A DNA stretch of 64,000 bases from Rubrivivax sp. (GTDB lineage: Bacteria; Pseudomonadota; Gammaproteobacteria; Burkholderiales; Burkholderiaceae_C): contig JAIXWM010000107.1 in the NCBI GenBank assembly GCA_027491255.1, positions 1 to 64,000 of the forward strand, written 5' to 3'. The notes beneath the pieces were generated by a model. It saw only the letters and a program-made list of their open reading frames with translations. It ran no database searches and was not told the DNA's origin. Below are positions 51,637 to 63,610 of the stretch, one piece after another. How positions within the stretch are numbered: the stretch's first letter is position 1; every line of letters begins with the position of its first letter. The position numbers and the translations under genes are program-made.

Positions 51637-52836
51637 TCAACCCTGCTGCAGCACCGCCGCCATGGCCTGCGCCGTGCGCTCGACGTTGCCGGTGTTCAGC
51701 CCGGCCACGCACATGCGGCCCGAGCGGATCAGGTAGACCGCGTGCTCCTCGCGCAGGCGGTCGACTTGCGCCGCGCTCAGGCCGGTGTAGCTGAACATGC
51801 CGCGCTGCGTCAGGAAATAGCCGAAGTCGCGCCCGGGCAGACGCGCGCTCAGCACACCGTGCAGCGCGTGCCGCATCTGCAGGATGCGGTCGCGCATCTG
51901 CGCCACTTCGGACTCCCACAGCGCGCGCAGGTCGGCGTCGCCCAGCACGTGGGCAACGATCTTCGCCGCATGCATCCCGGGGCTGGAGTAGTTGCGGCGC
52001 ACGGTGAACTTGAGCTGCCCGAGCACGAGCTCGGCCTCGGCGCGGTCGGCACACACCACCGACAGCGCGCCGCAGCGTTCGCCGTAGACGCTCATGCTCT
52101 TGGAAAACGAGTTCGCCACGAAGAACACGAGACCGGCGTCGGCCAGGGTGCGGATGGCGTGCGCGTCCTCCTCCATGCCGTCGCCGAAGCCCTGGTAGGC
52201 GAGGTCGAGGTAGGGCAGCAGTTCACGCTCGCGCAGCACCGGCACCAGGGCCTGCCACTGCGCCGGGCTCAGGTCCACGCCGGTGGGGTTGTGGCAACCC
52301 GCGTGCAGCAGCACGATGCTGCGCCGGGGCAGCTGGCGCAGCGCCTCGAGCATGGCGTCGAAGCGCAGGCCGCCGCTGGCGGCGTCGTAGTAGGGGTAGG
52401 TGCTCACCTGGAAGCCGCTGGACTCGAACATCGAGCGGTGGTTGTCCCAGGTCGGGTCGCTGACCCAGACGCCGCTGTCGGGCAGCCAGGTCTTCAGGAA
52501 GTCGGCGCCCACGCGCAGGCCGCCGGAGGAGCCCACGGTCTGGATCGTCGCCACGCGGCCGGCCGCCAGCGCCGGGTGGCCGCGTCCGAACAGCAGCGCC
52601 TGCACCTCGGCGCGCGCCTTCGCGTCGCCCTCCATGGGCAGGTAGGGCTTGGCGCCGCCCTCGGCGAGGATGCGCGCCTCGGCCTGCTGCACGCTGCCCA
52701 GCACCGGCAGCCGGCCCTGCTCGTCGAAGTAGATGCCGATCGAGAGGTTGACCTTGTGCGGCCGCGGGTCGGCGTGGAAGGCGTCGACGAGGGCGAAGAT
52801 CGGGTCGCCCGCGTAGGGCTGGATGTGTTCGAACAT
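51637..52836 (-). CDS. tyrB: Aromatic amino acid aminotransferase (class I, TyrB/AspC type)
   Basis: This 399-residue PLP enzyme has the AspC/TyrB features: the N-terminal PYAGDPIFALVDAFHAD, the cofactor region TVGSSGGLRVGADFL, GCHNPTGVDLSPAQW, the catalytic Lys in NSFSKSMSVYGER and FSYTGLSAAQVDRLREE. It transfers the amino group between aromatic or dicarboxylic amino acids and 2-oxoglutarate. It is monocistronic. TyrB versus AspC cannot be separated by eye; the 399-residue length and beta-proteobacterial context favour the broad aromatic type. Confidence 0.88.
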   Translation of the reverse strand: MFEHIQPYAGDPIFALVDAFHADPRPHKVNLSIGIYFDEQGRLPVLGSVQQAEARILAEGGAKPYLPMEGDAKARAEVQALLFGRGHPALAAGRVATIQTVGSSGGLRVGADFLKTWLPDSGVWVSDPTWDNHRSMFESSGFQVSTYPYYDAASGGLRFDAMLEALRQLPRRSIVLLHAGCHNPTGVDLSPAQWQALVPVLRERELLPYLDLAYQGFGDGMEEDAHAIRTLADAGLVFFVANSFSKSMSVYGERCGALSVVCADRAEAELVLGQLKFTVRRNYSSPGMHAAKIVAHVLGDADLRALWESEVAQMRDRILQMRHALHGVLSARLPGRDFGYFLTQRGMFSYTGLSAAQVDRLREEHAVYLIRSGRMCVAGLNTGNVERTAQAMAAVLQQG

Positions 52837-52948
52837 CGGGGTGGCTCCTGCTGGGCTCGATTATCGAGTGCAGGACCGGACACCCCTGCCGCCGACGCGC
52901 AGCGCCGGTGCGCTCCGGCCGCTGCCGATGCCGCCGCCGGCGCGGCGC

Positions 52949-53434
52949 TCAGGCGGCCAGCGCCGCCTCGATGTCGGCGGCCAGGGCTTCGGGCCCCTGG
53001 CCGCTGGCGTAGCGGCCACGCACCGCGCCGTCACGGCCGACGAGGAACTTCGAGAAGTTCCAGCCGATCGGCTCGCCACCCTTGGGGCCGGGCGCGTGCG
53101 CCTTCAGCCACTTCCACACCGGGTGCGCGGCCTCGCCGTTGACCTCGACCTTGGCCATCATCGGAAAGGTCACGCCGTAGTTCTTCTGGCAGAACGTGGC
53201 GATCTGATCGTTCGAACCCGGGTCCTGGCGGCCGAACTCGTTGCTGGGGAAGCCGACGACGACGAGCCCGCGCTCGCGGTAGCGCTCCCACAAGGCCTGC
53301 AGCCCGCCGAACTGCGGCGTGTAGCCGCAGGCGCTGGCGGTGTTGACGATCAGCAGGACATGGCCCTTCCAGGCCGAAAGGGGCGCAGGCGAACCGTCGA
53401 TCGCCTGGGCTTGCAGGTCGTGGAATGTGGACAT
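52949..53434 (-). CDS. Thiol peroxidase of the glutathione peroxidase family
   Basis: This 161-residue protein has the GPx fold: peroxidatic Cys36 in VNTASACGYTPQ, the GFPSNEFGRQDPG loop and the Trp/Asn of GWNFSKFLV. In the classical tetrad the second loop has Gln (NQFG); here it is Glu66 (NEFG). No selenocysteine. It reduces hydroperoxides in the cytoplasm, usually with thioredoxin in bacteria. ATG 53434 starts the family sequence STFHDLQAQAIDG. Confidence 0.9.
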   Translation of the reverse strand: MSTFHDLQAQAIDGSPAPLSAWKGHVLLIVNTASACGYTPQFGGLQALWERYRERGLVVVGFPSNEFGRQDPGSNDQIATFCQKNYGVTFPMMAKVEVNGEAAHPVWKWLKAHAPGPKGGEPIGWNFSKFLVGRDGAVRGRYASGQGPEALAADIEAALAA

Positions 53435-53615
53435 GGTGCGGCGGCTCCAGGATGCGGGCATTGATGCTAGGACGGGCCGCCGCGCGCCGCGCCGCCGCCG
53501 CGGGTGTCCGGGTACGGTCGGGGGAATTGAAACCGCCGGGCGCGCGGCGCGCTGCGCAGGGTGTAGGCGAATGGATCCGGCGCGCCGGGCCGCCGCGGCG
53601 TCGACCGCGTGGCCC

Positions 53616-55132
53616 TCACGCGCCCAGCAGCGCGAACTCCCCGCGCCCGCTGGCCGCCGTCAGCATGCCCAGCACGCGGCCGGGATCGGAGCCCACCTGG
53701 TCCCAGGCGAAGCGCCAGGTCCAGTTCGGCGCGCCCATCGTGCCGGGAACGTTCATGCGGTGGGTGCTGGGCAGGCCCAGCACGTCCTGCAGCGGAAAGA
53801 TCGCCGTGTCGGCCACCGAGTTCAGCGCGCTGCGGATCAGCGCCCAGTGCACGTCGGCGGCGCCGCAGGCCAGGTAGGTGCCGGCGAAGTGACGCTCGCC
53901 CGCGCTCGCCGCGTCCCACCAGCCGCGCGCGGTGTCGGTGTCGTGCGTGCCGGTGCAGACCACGCAGCGGCGCTCGTGGCGGTGCGGCAGGTACTCGTGC
54001 GTCGCATCGTCACCGAAGGCGTACTGCAGCACCTTCATGCCCGGGAAGCCGCAGGCCTCGCGCAGCGCGTGCACGTCGGGGGTGATGAGGCCCAGGTCCT
54101 CGGCGACGATGGGCAGCTCGCCCAGCGCGCGCGCGATCGCGTCGAACAGCGCCCGGCCGGGGCCTTCGACCCAGCGCCCCTGGAGCGCGTCGGGACGGTC
54201 GGCCGGGATCTCCCAGTAGGCGGCGAAGCCGCGGAAGTGGTCGATGCGAAAGACGTCGGCCTGGTGCAGCGCGCGCCGCACGCGCGCCGTCCACCAGGCG
54301 TAGCCGTCCTCGGCCATGCGGTCCCAGCGGTACAGCGGGTTGCCCCAGCGCTGGCCGAGCGGGCCCAGGTCGTCCGGCGGCACGCCGGCCACCACGGTGG
54401 GCTGGTGCGCGCGGTCCAGGTGGTACAGGTCCGGCCGGGCCCAGACGTCGGCGCTGTGGTGGGCGACGAAGATCGGCAGGTCGCCCATCAGCGCCACGCC
54501 GCGGTCGTTGGCGTAGCGCTTGAGCGCAGCGCACTGCTCGTCGAAGCACCACTGCACGAAGCACCAGAAGGCGAGCTCGGCGGCGTGCTCGCGCCGCGCC
54601 GCCTGCAACGCGCTCGCGCGCCGCGCGGCCAGCGGCTCGGGCCACTGCCACCAGGGCGCGCCGCCGTGCGCCGACTCCAGGGCCATGAACAGCGCGTAGT
54701 CATCGAGCCAGCCGGCCTGCGCTGCGCACCAGCGCGCGTGCTCTTCGCGGTCCTCGTGCGTGGCGCGGGCGGCGAAGCCCTGCGCGGCCTGGCGCAGCCG
54801 CGCCATGCGCCAGGGGACGACGGTCTCGAAGTCCACGCACGGCGCGTCGAAGGCCGCCGGCCGCTCGTGCAGCGCCTGCGGCCCGAGCCAGCCGCGCTGC
54901 ACCAGGGGCTCCAGCGCCACGAGCAGCGGGTTGCCGGCGAAGGCGCTCACACTCTGGTAGGGCGAGAAGCCCGGCCCGATGGGCGTGGTGGGCAGCCACT
55001 GCCAGATCTTCTGGCCGCAGGCCTGCAGCCAGTCGACGAAATGACAGGCCTCGTCGCCGAGGTCGCCGCTGCCGTGCGGGCCGGGCAGCGAGGTCGGGTG
55101 CAGCAGGATGCCGCTGGCGCGCTGGCGCAGGT

Positions 55133-55136
<4 letters not shown>
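53616..55136 (-). CDS. malQ: 4-alpha-glucanotransferase (amylomaltase)
   Basis: This 506-residue GH77 enzyme begins RASGILLHPTSLPGPHGSGDLG. It has nucleophile Asp in DVFRIDHFRGF, acid/base Glu in IVAEDLGLITP and the stabilising Asp in TGTHDTDTARGW. It transfers alpha-1,4-glucan segments between maltodextrins. The start overlaps the glgX stop (ATGA at 55133-55136), so the two are coupled. It is the last gene of the glycogen operon. Confidence 0.94.
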
Positions 55137-57490
<2,354 letters not shown>

Positions 57491-57524
57491 GGGGTCGGCG
57501 CGCGACGGCGCGGTCTCGGGTGCA

Positions 57525-57632
57525 TGAAAACCAGCCGGCCACGCCCGCCTGCGCCTGCGCTGAAAAACCGAGGACCACGCCCGCCTGCACCTGCGCTGAA
57601 AAACAGCCGGCAACGCCCGCCCCCAACCCCGT
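57525..57632. repeat. 36-bp tandem repeat between glgB and glgX
   Basis: A 36-nt unit starting TGAAAA and containing CACGCCCGCCTGC occupies 57525-57560, is repeated at 57561-57596 with a few changes, and is partly repeated from 57597. The units are directly contiguous, with no spacers. Read on the minus strand it would encode a 12-residue motif (AGVAGWFSAQAQ-like). It lies in the leader of glgX and could affect its translation or be a slippage hotspot. Confidence 0.75.
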
Positions 57633-57676
57633 TCGCACTGAGCCTGTCGAAGTGCCCGCATGGGGCTTCGACAAGC
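57631..57676. repeat. Dispersed GAGCCTGTCGAAG repeat with inverted partner
   Basis: GAGCCTGTCGAAG at 57640-57652 matches the copy at 48417-48429. It is followed by the near-inverted GGCTTCGACA at 57664-57673, so the pair can form a hairpin. This resembles a REP-type element between glgB and glgX. Confidence 0.6.
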
Positions 57677-57748
57677 GCCTCCCGAAGGGCTTGTCTGCGA
57701 ACACCGCGTACCGGCTGGGGCATGGACATGTCTCAGGCTCTCAGACCC

Positions 57749-59953
57749 TCAGGCCGGAACGAGGAACAGCGCAGCCAGCGGCGGCAGCGTCAGTTCGATG
57801 GACGCTTCCTGGCGCTGCCAGGGCTGCGGCTGCGCGGCCAGCGCCAGACCGCCGTTGCCGAGGTTGCTGCCGCCGTAATGCGCCGAGTCCGTGTTCAGCA
57901 CCTCGCGCCAGGCCGGCGGCCCGCCCGCGGCCGGCGCCGGCACGCCCAGCCGGTAGCCCGGGCGCGGCACCGGCGTCATGTTGCAGACCACGAGCACCGC
58001 TGGCGCCCCGGGGGCACGCCGCATCCAGGCGAAGACCGAGTGCTCGCGGTCGTCGGGCTCGATCCACTCGAAGCCCGCGGCCTCGCAGTCCAGGCGGTGC
58101 AGCGCGGGCTGCTCGCGCAGCAGGCGGTTGAGGTCGCCCACCAGACGCTGCACGCCCGCGTGGCGCTCGTGGCCGAGCAGCTCCCAGGGCAGCGCGCGCT
58201 CGTGACTCCACTCGTCGGGCTGGGCGAACTCCTGGCCCATGAACAGCAGCTTCTTGCCCGGGTGGCCCCACATGAAGCCATAGTAGGCGCGCAGGTTGGC
58301 GAAGCGCTGCCATTCGTCACCCGGCATGCGCCCCAGCAGCGAGCGCTTGCCATGCACGACCTCGTCGTGCGACAGCGGCAGCACGAAGTTCTCGCTGAAG
58401 GCGTACATCAGCGCGAAGGTCATGCGCTCGTGGTGCCAGCGGCGGTGGACGGGGTCTTCCTGCATGTAGCGCAGGGTGTCGTTCATCCAGCCCATGTTCC
58501 ACTTGTAGTGGAAGCCCAGGCCGCCCACCGACACCGGCGCCGACACGGCGGGGAAGGCGGTGGACTCCTCGGCCAGCGTGATCGCGCCCGGGCACTGGGC
58601 GCCCAGCACCTCGTTGACGTGGCGCAACAGGGCGATCGCCTCGAGGTTCTCGCGCCCGCCATGCACGTTGGGCAGCCACTGCCCGTCGCGGCGCGAATAG
58701 TCCCGGTACAGCATCGAGGCCACGGCGTCCACGCGCAGCCCGTCCACGCCCTGGCGCTCGACCCAGTACAGCGCGCTGCCGGCCAGGAAGTTGCGCACCT
58801 CGTGGCGGCCGAAGTTGTAGATCAGCGTGCTCCAGTCCTGGTGGAAGCCCTCGCGCGGGTCGGCGTACTCGTACAGCGGCGTGCCGTCGAACTGCGCCAG
58901 GCCGTGCGCGTCGGTCGGGAAGTGCGCCGGCACCCAGTCGACGATCACGCCCAGGCCCTGCGCGTGGCAGGCGCGCACGAAGCGCGCGAAGCCCTCGGGC
59001 GGACCGTGGCGCGAGGTGGGCGCGTACAGGCCGAGCGTCTGGTAGCCCCAGGAGCCGTCGTAGGGGTGCTCGCTGACGGGCAGCAGCTCCACATGGGTGA
59101 AGCCCAGCCCGGCCGCGTAAGACGGCAGCTGCGCGGCGAGTTCGTCCCAGGACAGGAAGCGCCCGCCCTCGCCGCGCCGCCAGGAGGCGGCGTGGACCTC
59201 GTAGATGGACACCGGCGCGTCACGCCGGTTGGCCTGCGCGCGGCCCGGCGGCAGCACGTGGCGCGGCGGCAGCGGCGGCGCGACGATGCTGGCGCTGTCC
59301 GGGCGCACCTCGGCCGCGCGCGCGCAGGGGTCGGACTTCAGCGGCAGCACGCGGCCGTCGTGGCAGCGGATCTCGTACTTGTAGCGGTCGCCCTCGGCCG
59401 CGTGCGGCACGAACAGCTCCCACACGCCGCCGCCGCCGCGGTGGCGCATCGGCTGGCGTCGCGCGTCCCAGGCGTTGAAGTCGCCCACCACGCTGACGCG
59501 CTGCGCGTTCGGCGCCCACACGGCAAAGCGCACGCCCTCGACGGCAAGCGCGCCCTCGCCCAGCGTCAGCGGGTGCGCGCCCAGCACCTCGAAGGGCCGC
59601 AGGTGCGTGCCTTCGGCCAGGTAGTGCAGGTCGGCGTCGGCCAGCAGCGGCCCGTGGCGGTAGGGGTCGTCGTACAGCGCCTGCGCGCCGTGCTCCCAGC
59701 GCACCCACAGCCGGTACTCGAAGCGGCGCCGCCGACGCGGCATCTCGCCCTCGAAGAAGCCCGCGGCGTCGCGCCGCGCCAGCGCGGCCACGCGGCGCCC
59801 GCTGCCGGCCTCCTGCACCTCGACCTCGGCCGCGCCCGGCAGCAGCGCGCGCACCCACCACGCGCCGTGCGCGTCCGCGTGCAGGCCGAGCACCGCAAAG
59901 GGGTCGGGGTGGCGCGCCTGCAGCAGCGCGTGGAGGTCGGCGTCAGAAAGCAT
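57749..59953 (-). CDS. glgB: 1,4-alpha-glucan branching enzyme GlgB
   Basis: This 734-residue GH13 enzyme has two N-terminal CBM48-type domains ([13 protein letters not shown], then [20 protein letters not shown] split by the second domain). The catalytic core has Asp in [12 protein letters not shown], Glu in TLAEESTAF and [12 protein letters not shown]. It forms the alpha-1,6 branches of glycogen. The full length is normal for GlgB. It is followed by 258 nt of repeats before glgX. Confidence 0.95.
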   Translation of the reverse strand: MLSDADLHALLQARHPDPFAVLGLHADAHGAWWVRALLPGAAEVEVQEAGSGRRVAALARRDAAGFFEGEMPRRRRRFEYRLWVRWEHGAQALYDDPYRHGPLLADADLHYLAEGTHLRPFEVLGAHPLTLGEGALAVEGVRFAVWAPNAQRVSVVGDFNAWDARRQPMRHRGGGGVWELFVPHAAEGDRYKYEIRCHDGRVLPLKSDPCARAAEVRPDSASIVAPPLPPRHVLPPGRAQANRRDAPVSIYEVHAASWRRGEGGRFLSWDELAAQLPSYAAGLGFTHVELLPVSEHPYDGSWGYQTLGLYAPTSRHGPPEGFARFVRACHAQGLGVIVDWVPAHFPTDAHGLAQFDGTPLYEYADPREGFHQDWSTLIYNFGRHEVRNFLAGSALYWVERQGVDGLRVDAVASMLYRDYSRRDGQWLPNVHGGRENLEAIALLRHVNEVLGAQCPGAITLAEESTAFPAVSAPVSVGGLGFHYKWNMGWMNDTLRYMQEDPVHRRWHHERMTFALMYAFSENFVLPLSHDEVVHGKRSLLGRMPGDEWQRFANLRAYYGFMWGHPGKKLLFMGQEFAQPDEWSHERALPWELLGHERHAGVQRLVGDLNRLLREQPALHRLDCEAAGFEWIEPDDREHSVFAWMRRAPGAPAVLVVCNMTPVPRPGYRLGVPAPAAGGPPAWREVLNTDSAHYGGSNLGNGGLALAAQPQPWQRQEASIELTLPPLAALFLVPA

Positions 59954-59992
59954 CGGCAGGCGGGGTCGACCGGCGGCTTCGCAGCAGGCCGC

Positions 59993-62497
59993 TCAGCCGG
60001 CCGGCGCCGTCCACACGTCGCGCGCATAGTCGGCGATCGTGCGGTCGACGCTGAAACCGCCCATGCCGGCGATGTTGCGCAGCGCGCGCGCGGCCCAGGC
60101 GGCGGGCTGGGCGTACAACGCATCGACTTCACGCTGCGCGTCGAGGTAGCTGGCGAAGTCCGCGGTGAGGAAATAGGGGTCGCGCTGCAGCATCTGCTGC
60201 ACGAGGCTGCGGTAACGCGCAGGCTCGTTGTGGGAGAAGGTGCCGTCGGCGATGGCGTCGAGCACGGCGCGCAGCGCCGGGTTGGCGTCGACGCGCGCGC
60301 GCGGGTCCCAGCCCTCGGCGCGGATGCGGGCCACCTCCTCGGCGCGCAGGCCGAAGACGAACATCTGCTCCGGCCCCATGGCCTGCGCCATCTCGATGTT
60401 GGCCCCGTCCCAGGTGCCGATGGTGCAGGCGCCGTTGAGGGCGAACTTCATGTTGCCGGTGCCCGAGGCCTCGGTGCCGGCGGTGGAGATCTGCTGCGAC
60501 AGGTCGGCGGCGGGGATGATCAGCTCGGCCAGGCTCACGCCGTAGTTGGGCACGAAGGCCACCTTCAGCAGCCCGTTGGTGCGCGGGTCTGCGTTGACGA
60601 CGCGGGCGACGTCGTGGATGAGCCGGATCACCTCCTTGGCCGCCACATAGGCGCTGGCCGCCTTGCCGGCGAAGACCACCGTGCGCGGCTGCCAGGCGGC
60701 GCCCGGATCGGCCACGATGGCCTGCCAGCGAGCCACCACGTGCAGCACGTTGAGCAACTGGCGCTTGTACTCGTGGATGCGCTTGATCTGGACGTCGAAC
60801 AGGCTGGCCGGGTCCACCGTCAGCCCCAGCTCGCGCCGGATGTGGGCGGCCAGCCGTTCCTTGTTGGCGCGCTTGACGGCCAGGAACTCCTGACCGATGC
60901 GCTTGCCGCCGGCCTTGCGCGCGAGCGAGGCCAGCGCCCCCAGGTCGCTGCGCCAGCCGGTGCCGATGTGGCTGTCCAGCAGTGCCGACAGACCCGGGTT
61001 GGCCTGCTGCAGCCAGCGCCGCGGCGTCACGCCGTTGGTGACGTTGAGGAAGCGCTCGGGCCAGAGCTCGGCGTAGTCGCGAAACAGCGTCTGCACCATG
61101 AGCGCAGAGTGCAGCGCCGACACGCCGTTGACGCGGCGCGAGGCCACCACCGCGAGCGCGCCCATGCGCACGCGGCGCTCGGCGTTCTCGTCGATCAAGG
61201 ACATGCGCGCCACGCGCGCGTCGTCGCCCGGGTGGAGCGCGCGCACCTCGGCCAGGAAGCGGGCGTTGATCTCGTAGACGATCTCCAGGTGGCGCGGCAG
61301 CATGCGCTCGAACAGCGGCAGGCTCCAGGTCTCCAGCGCCTCGGGCATCAGCGTGTGGTTGGTGTAGCTGACGGCCTCGTGCGTGACGGCCCAGGCCTCG
61401 TCCCACTCCAGGCAGTGCTCGTCGACGAGCAGGCGCATCAGCTCGGCGGGCACGAGCGCCGGGTGGGTGTCGTTCAGGTGCACCGCGTTCAGGCGCCCGA
61501 AGCTGCGCACCTCGCCGTGCTCGCGCAGATGACGCGCCAGCATGTCCTGCACCGAGGCGCTGACCAGGAAGTACTCCTGGCGCAGCCGCAGCTCGCGCCC
61601 GGCGGGCGTGCTGTCGTCGGGGTAGAGAACCCAGTTCAGGGCGTCGGCGTCGTGCAGGTGGCGCGCCGCGGCCGCGTGCTCGCCGCGGGAGAAGGTCTCG
61701 AGGTCGATCGGGCGCGAGGCCTGCGCGTTCCACTGCCGCAGCGTCGAGACGTGGCGCGTGCCGTGCCCGGGTACGACGAAGTCGAAGGCCTGCGCGACCA
61801 GCAGTTCGCCCGGCACCCAGCGCCGGTGGCGGCCGCTGGTCTGCACCATGCCGCCGAAGCCCACGGGGTAGCGCAGCTCGGGCCGCATCAGCTCCCAGGG
61901 GCTGCCGTGGCGCAGCCAGTCGTCGGGCTGCTCGACCTGGCGCCCGTCCTGGATGACCTGCATGAACATGCCGTGCTCGTAGCGCAGGCCGTAGCCGAAG
62001 GACGGCAGGCCAAGCGTGGCGAAGCTGTCGAGAAAACAGGCCGCGAGCCGGCCCAGGCCGCCGTTGCCCAGCGCTGCGTCGGGCACGTTGGCGACAAGCT
62101 CGCCCAGCTTGGGCGCCTGCGCGCCGAGCAACTCGCCCAGGTGCGCGTCCACCTGCAGCGCCGCGAGCGCGTTGTGCATCGCGCGGCCCATCAGGAACTC
62201 CATCGACAGGTAGTGCACGCGGCGCTGGGCGCTGCGGCGCGCGTCGGCGGCCTGGGTCGCGGCCCAGCGGTCGGCCAGTACGGTGCGCGCGGCCACCGCG
62301 GCGGCGTGCGACCGCGCGGCCGCGGTGTCGGCGTCGCTGCGCTGGCCGAGCTCGCGCTTCCAGGCCCGCGTGAACTCGGCGCGCTCGGCGGGGCTCATGC
62401 CGCCGGGGGTGACCGTCGCCCGCGCCGCGCGCGCGGGCGGGGCGGACGGGGCGGACGGGGCGGCGGCAGTGGTCTTGCGGGGGGTCGTCTTGGGCAT
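59993..62497 (-). CDS. glgP: Glycogen/maltodextrin phosphorylase GlgP
   Basis: This 834-residue GT35 phosphorylase has the PLP-lysine signature EASGTGNMKFALNG, followed by GTWDGANIEM, and GNGGLGRLAACFLDSFATL in the N-terminal half. It releases glucose 1-phosphate from alpha-1,4-glucan ends. ATG 62497 has GAGG at 6 nt; an Ala/Pro-rich tail of about 30 residues precedes the folded part (SPAERAEFTRAWKREL). It is the first gene of the operon glgP-glgB-glgX-malQ. The synthesis genes glgC and glgA are not within the window. Confidence 0.95.
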   Translation of the reverse strand: MPKTTPRKTTAAAPSAPSAPPARAARATVTPGGMSPAERAEFTRAWKRELGQRSDADTAAARSHAAAVAARTVLADRWAATQAADARRSAQRRVHYLSMEFLMGRAMHNALAALQVDAHLGELLGAQAPKLGELVANVPDAALGNGGLGRLAACFLDSFATLGLPSFGYGLRYEHGMFMQVIQDGRQVEQPDDWLRHGSPWELMRPELRYPVGFGGMVQTSGRHRRWVPGELLVAQAFDFVVPGHGTRHVSTLRQWNAQASRPIDLETFSRGEHAAAARHLHDADALNWVLYPDDSTPAGRELRLRQEYFLVSASVQDMLARHLREHGEVRSFGRLNAVHLNDTHPALVPAELMRLLVDEHCLEWDEAWAVTHEAVSYTNHTLMPEALETWSLPLFERMLPRHLEIVYEINARFLAEVRALHPGDDARVARMSLIDENAERRVRMGALAVVASRRVNGVSALHSALMVQTLFRDYAELWPERFLNVTNGVTPRRWLQQANPGLSALLDSHIGTGWRSDLGALASLARKAGGKRIGQEFLAVKRANKERLAAHIRRELGLTVDPASLFDVQIKRIHEYKRQLLNVLHVVARWQAIVADPGAAWQPRTVVFAGKAASAYVAAKEVIRLIHDVARVVNADPRTNGLLKVAFVPNYGVSLAELIIPAADLSQQISTAGTEASGTGNMKFALNGACTIGTWDGANIEMAQAMGPEQMFVFGLRAEEVARIRAEGWDPRARVDANPALRAVLDAIADGTFSHNEPARYRSLVQQMLQRDPYFLTADFASYLDAQREVDALYAQPAAWAARALRNIAGMGGFSVDRTIADYARDVWTAPAG

Positions 62498-62668
62498 CGG
62501 CATCCTCGGACAGGCGGCAGTATCGCGACTTCGGCGGCGTCGCGCCGTGAGCGTCCGCCATGGACATGACCGTCGGTCGCGCCGGATCTCCACACGCATG
62601 CAAGGACCGTGCGCGGTCGGATCCGAGGGGCACAATCGCCGGCTGCCCCCCACCATGCGCGCCCCGTC

Positions 62669-63568
62669 ATGACCTCCCCGGCACTGCTCCAGTCCCGACT
62701 GCACTCGCTGCCGCTGATCGCGCGCGGCAAGGTGCGCGACAACTACGCCGTCGGCGCCGACAGGCTGTTGATGGTGGCCAGCGACCGCATCTCGGCCTTC
62801 GACGTCGTCATGGGCGAGCCCATCCCGGGCAAGGGCGCGCTGCTGACGCGCATGGCGCTGTTCTGGTTCGACCGCCTGGCCCACGTCGTGCCCAACCACC
62901 TGACCGGGGAGCCCCCGCAAAGCGTGGTCGCCGCCGACGAGGCCGCCCAGGTGCGCGGCCGCTCGATGCTGGTGCGGCGCCTGCGCCCGCTGCCCATCGA
63001 GGCCGTGGTGCGCGGCTACCTGGCCGGCTCGGGCTGGAAGGAGTACCAGGAGCATGGCGCCGTCTGCGGCGTGGCGCCGCCGCCCGGTCTGCGCAACGCG
63101 AGCCGCCTGCCCGAACCCATCTTCACGCCCGCCACCAAGGCCGAGGCCGGCGCGCACGACGAGAACATTTCCTTCGAGCAGGCCGCCGCGCTGATCGGCG
63201 CCGAGCGCGCCGCCGAAGTGCGCGCGGTGGCGCTGCGCCTGTACACCGAGGCTGCCGCCTACGCGCTGCAGCGCGGCATCGTCATCGCCGACACGAAGTT
63301 CGAATTCGGCCTGGACGAGGACGACCGCCTGACGCTGATGGACGAGGTGCTGACCCCGGACTCATCGCGCTTCTGGCCCCTGGCCTCGTGGCGCGAGGGC
63401 GCCAACCCGCCGAGCTACGACAAGCAGTACCTGCGCGACTGGCTCGAACAGGCGCAGGTGGACGGCCGCCCATGGAACAAGCAGGCCCCGGCACCCGCCC
63501 TGCCGGCCGAGGTGGTGCAGGCCACGGCGCAGCGCTACGAGGAGGCGGCGCAGGTGTTGATGGGGTGA
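62669..63568 (+). CDS. purC: Phosphoribosylaminoimidazole-succinocarboxamide synthase
   Basis: This 299-residue SAICAR synthetase has [13 protein letters not shown] with the ATP-lysine region, [27 protein letters not shown] and IIDTKFEFG-type segment [11 protein letters not shown]. The C-terminal [12 protein letters not shown] completes the match. It joins CAIR and aspartate with ATP in purine synthesis. It is the longer form (about 300 residues) usual in beta-proteobacteria. It is divergent from glgP, 171 nt apart. Confidence 0.96.
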   Translation: MTSPALLQSRLHSLPLIARGKVRDNYAVGADRLLMVASDRISAFDVVMGEPIPGKGALLTRMALFWFDRLAHVVPNHLTGEPPQSVVAADEAAQVRGRSMLVRRLRPLPIEAVVRGYLAGSGWKEYQEHGAVCGVAPPPGLRNASRLPEPIFTPATKAEAGAHDENISFEQAAALIGAERAAEVRAVALRLYTEAAAYALQRGIVIADTKFEFGLDEDDRLTLMDEVLTPDSSRFWPLASWREGANPPSYDKQYLRDWLEQAQVDGRPWNKQAPAPALPAEVVQATAQRYEEAAQVLMG

Positions 63569-63610
63569 GGGGGCCGAGGCATCGCACGCGGGGCCGCAAG
63601 CGCCCGCTGC

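Noticed and set aside
57525..57632. CRISPR array, suggested by the 36-bp repeat unit
   Set aside because: The repeat units are contiguous with no spacers, only two to three units are present and there are no cas genes.
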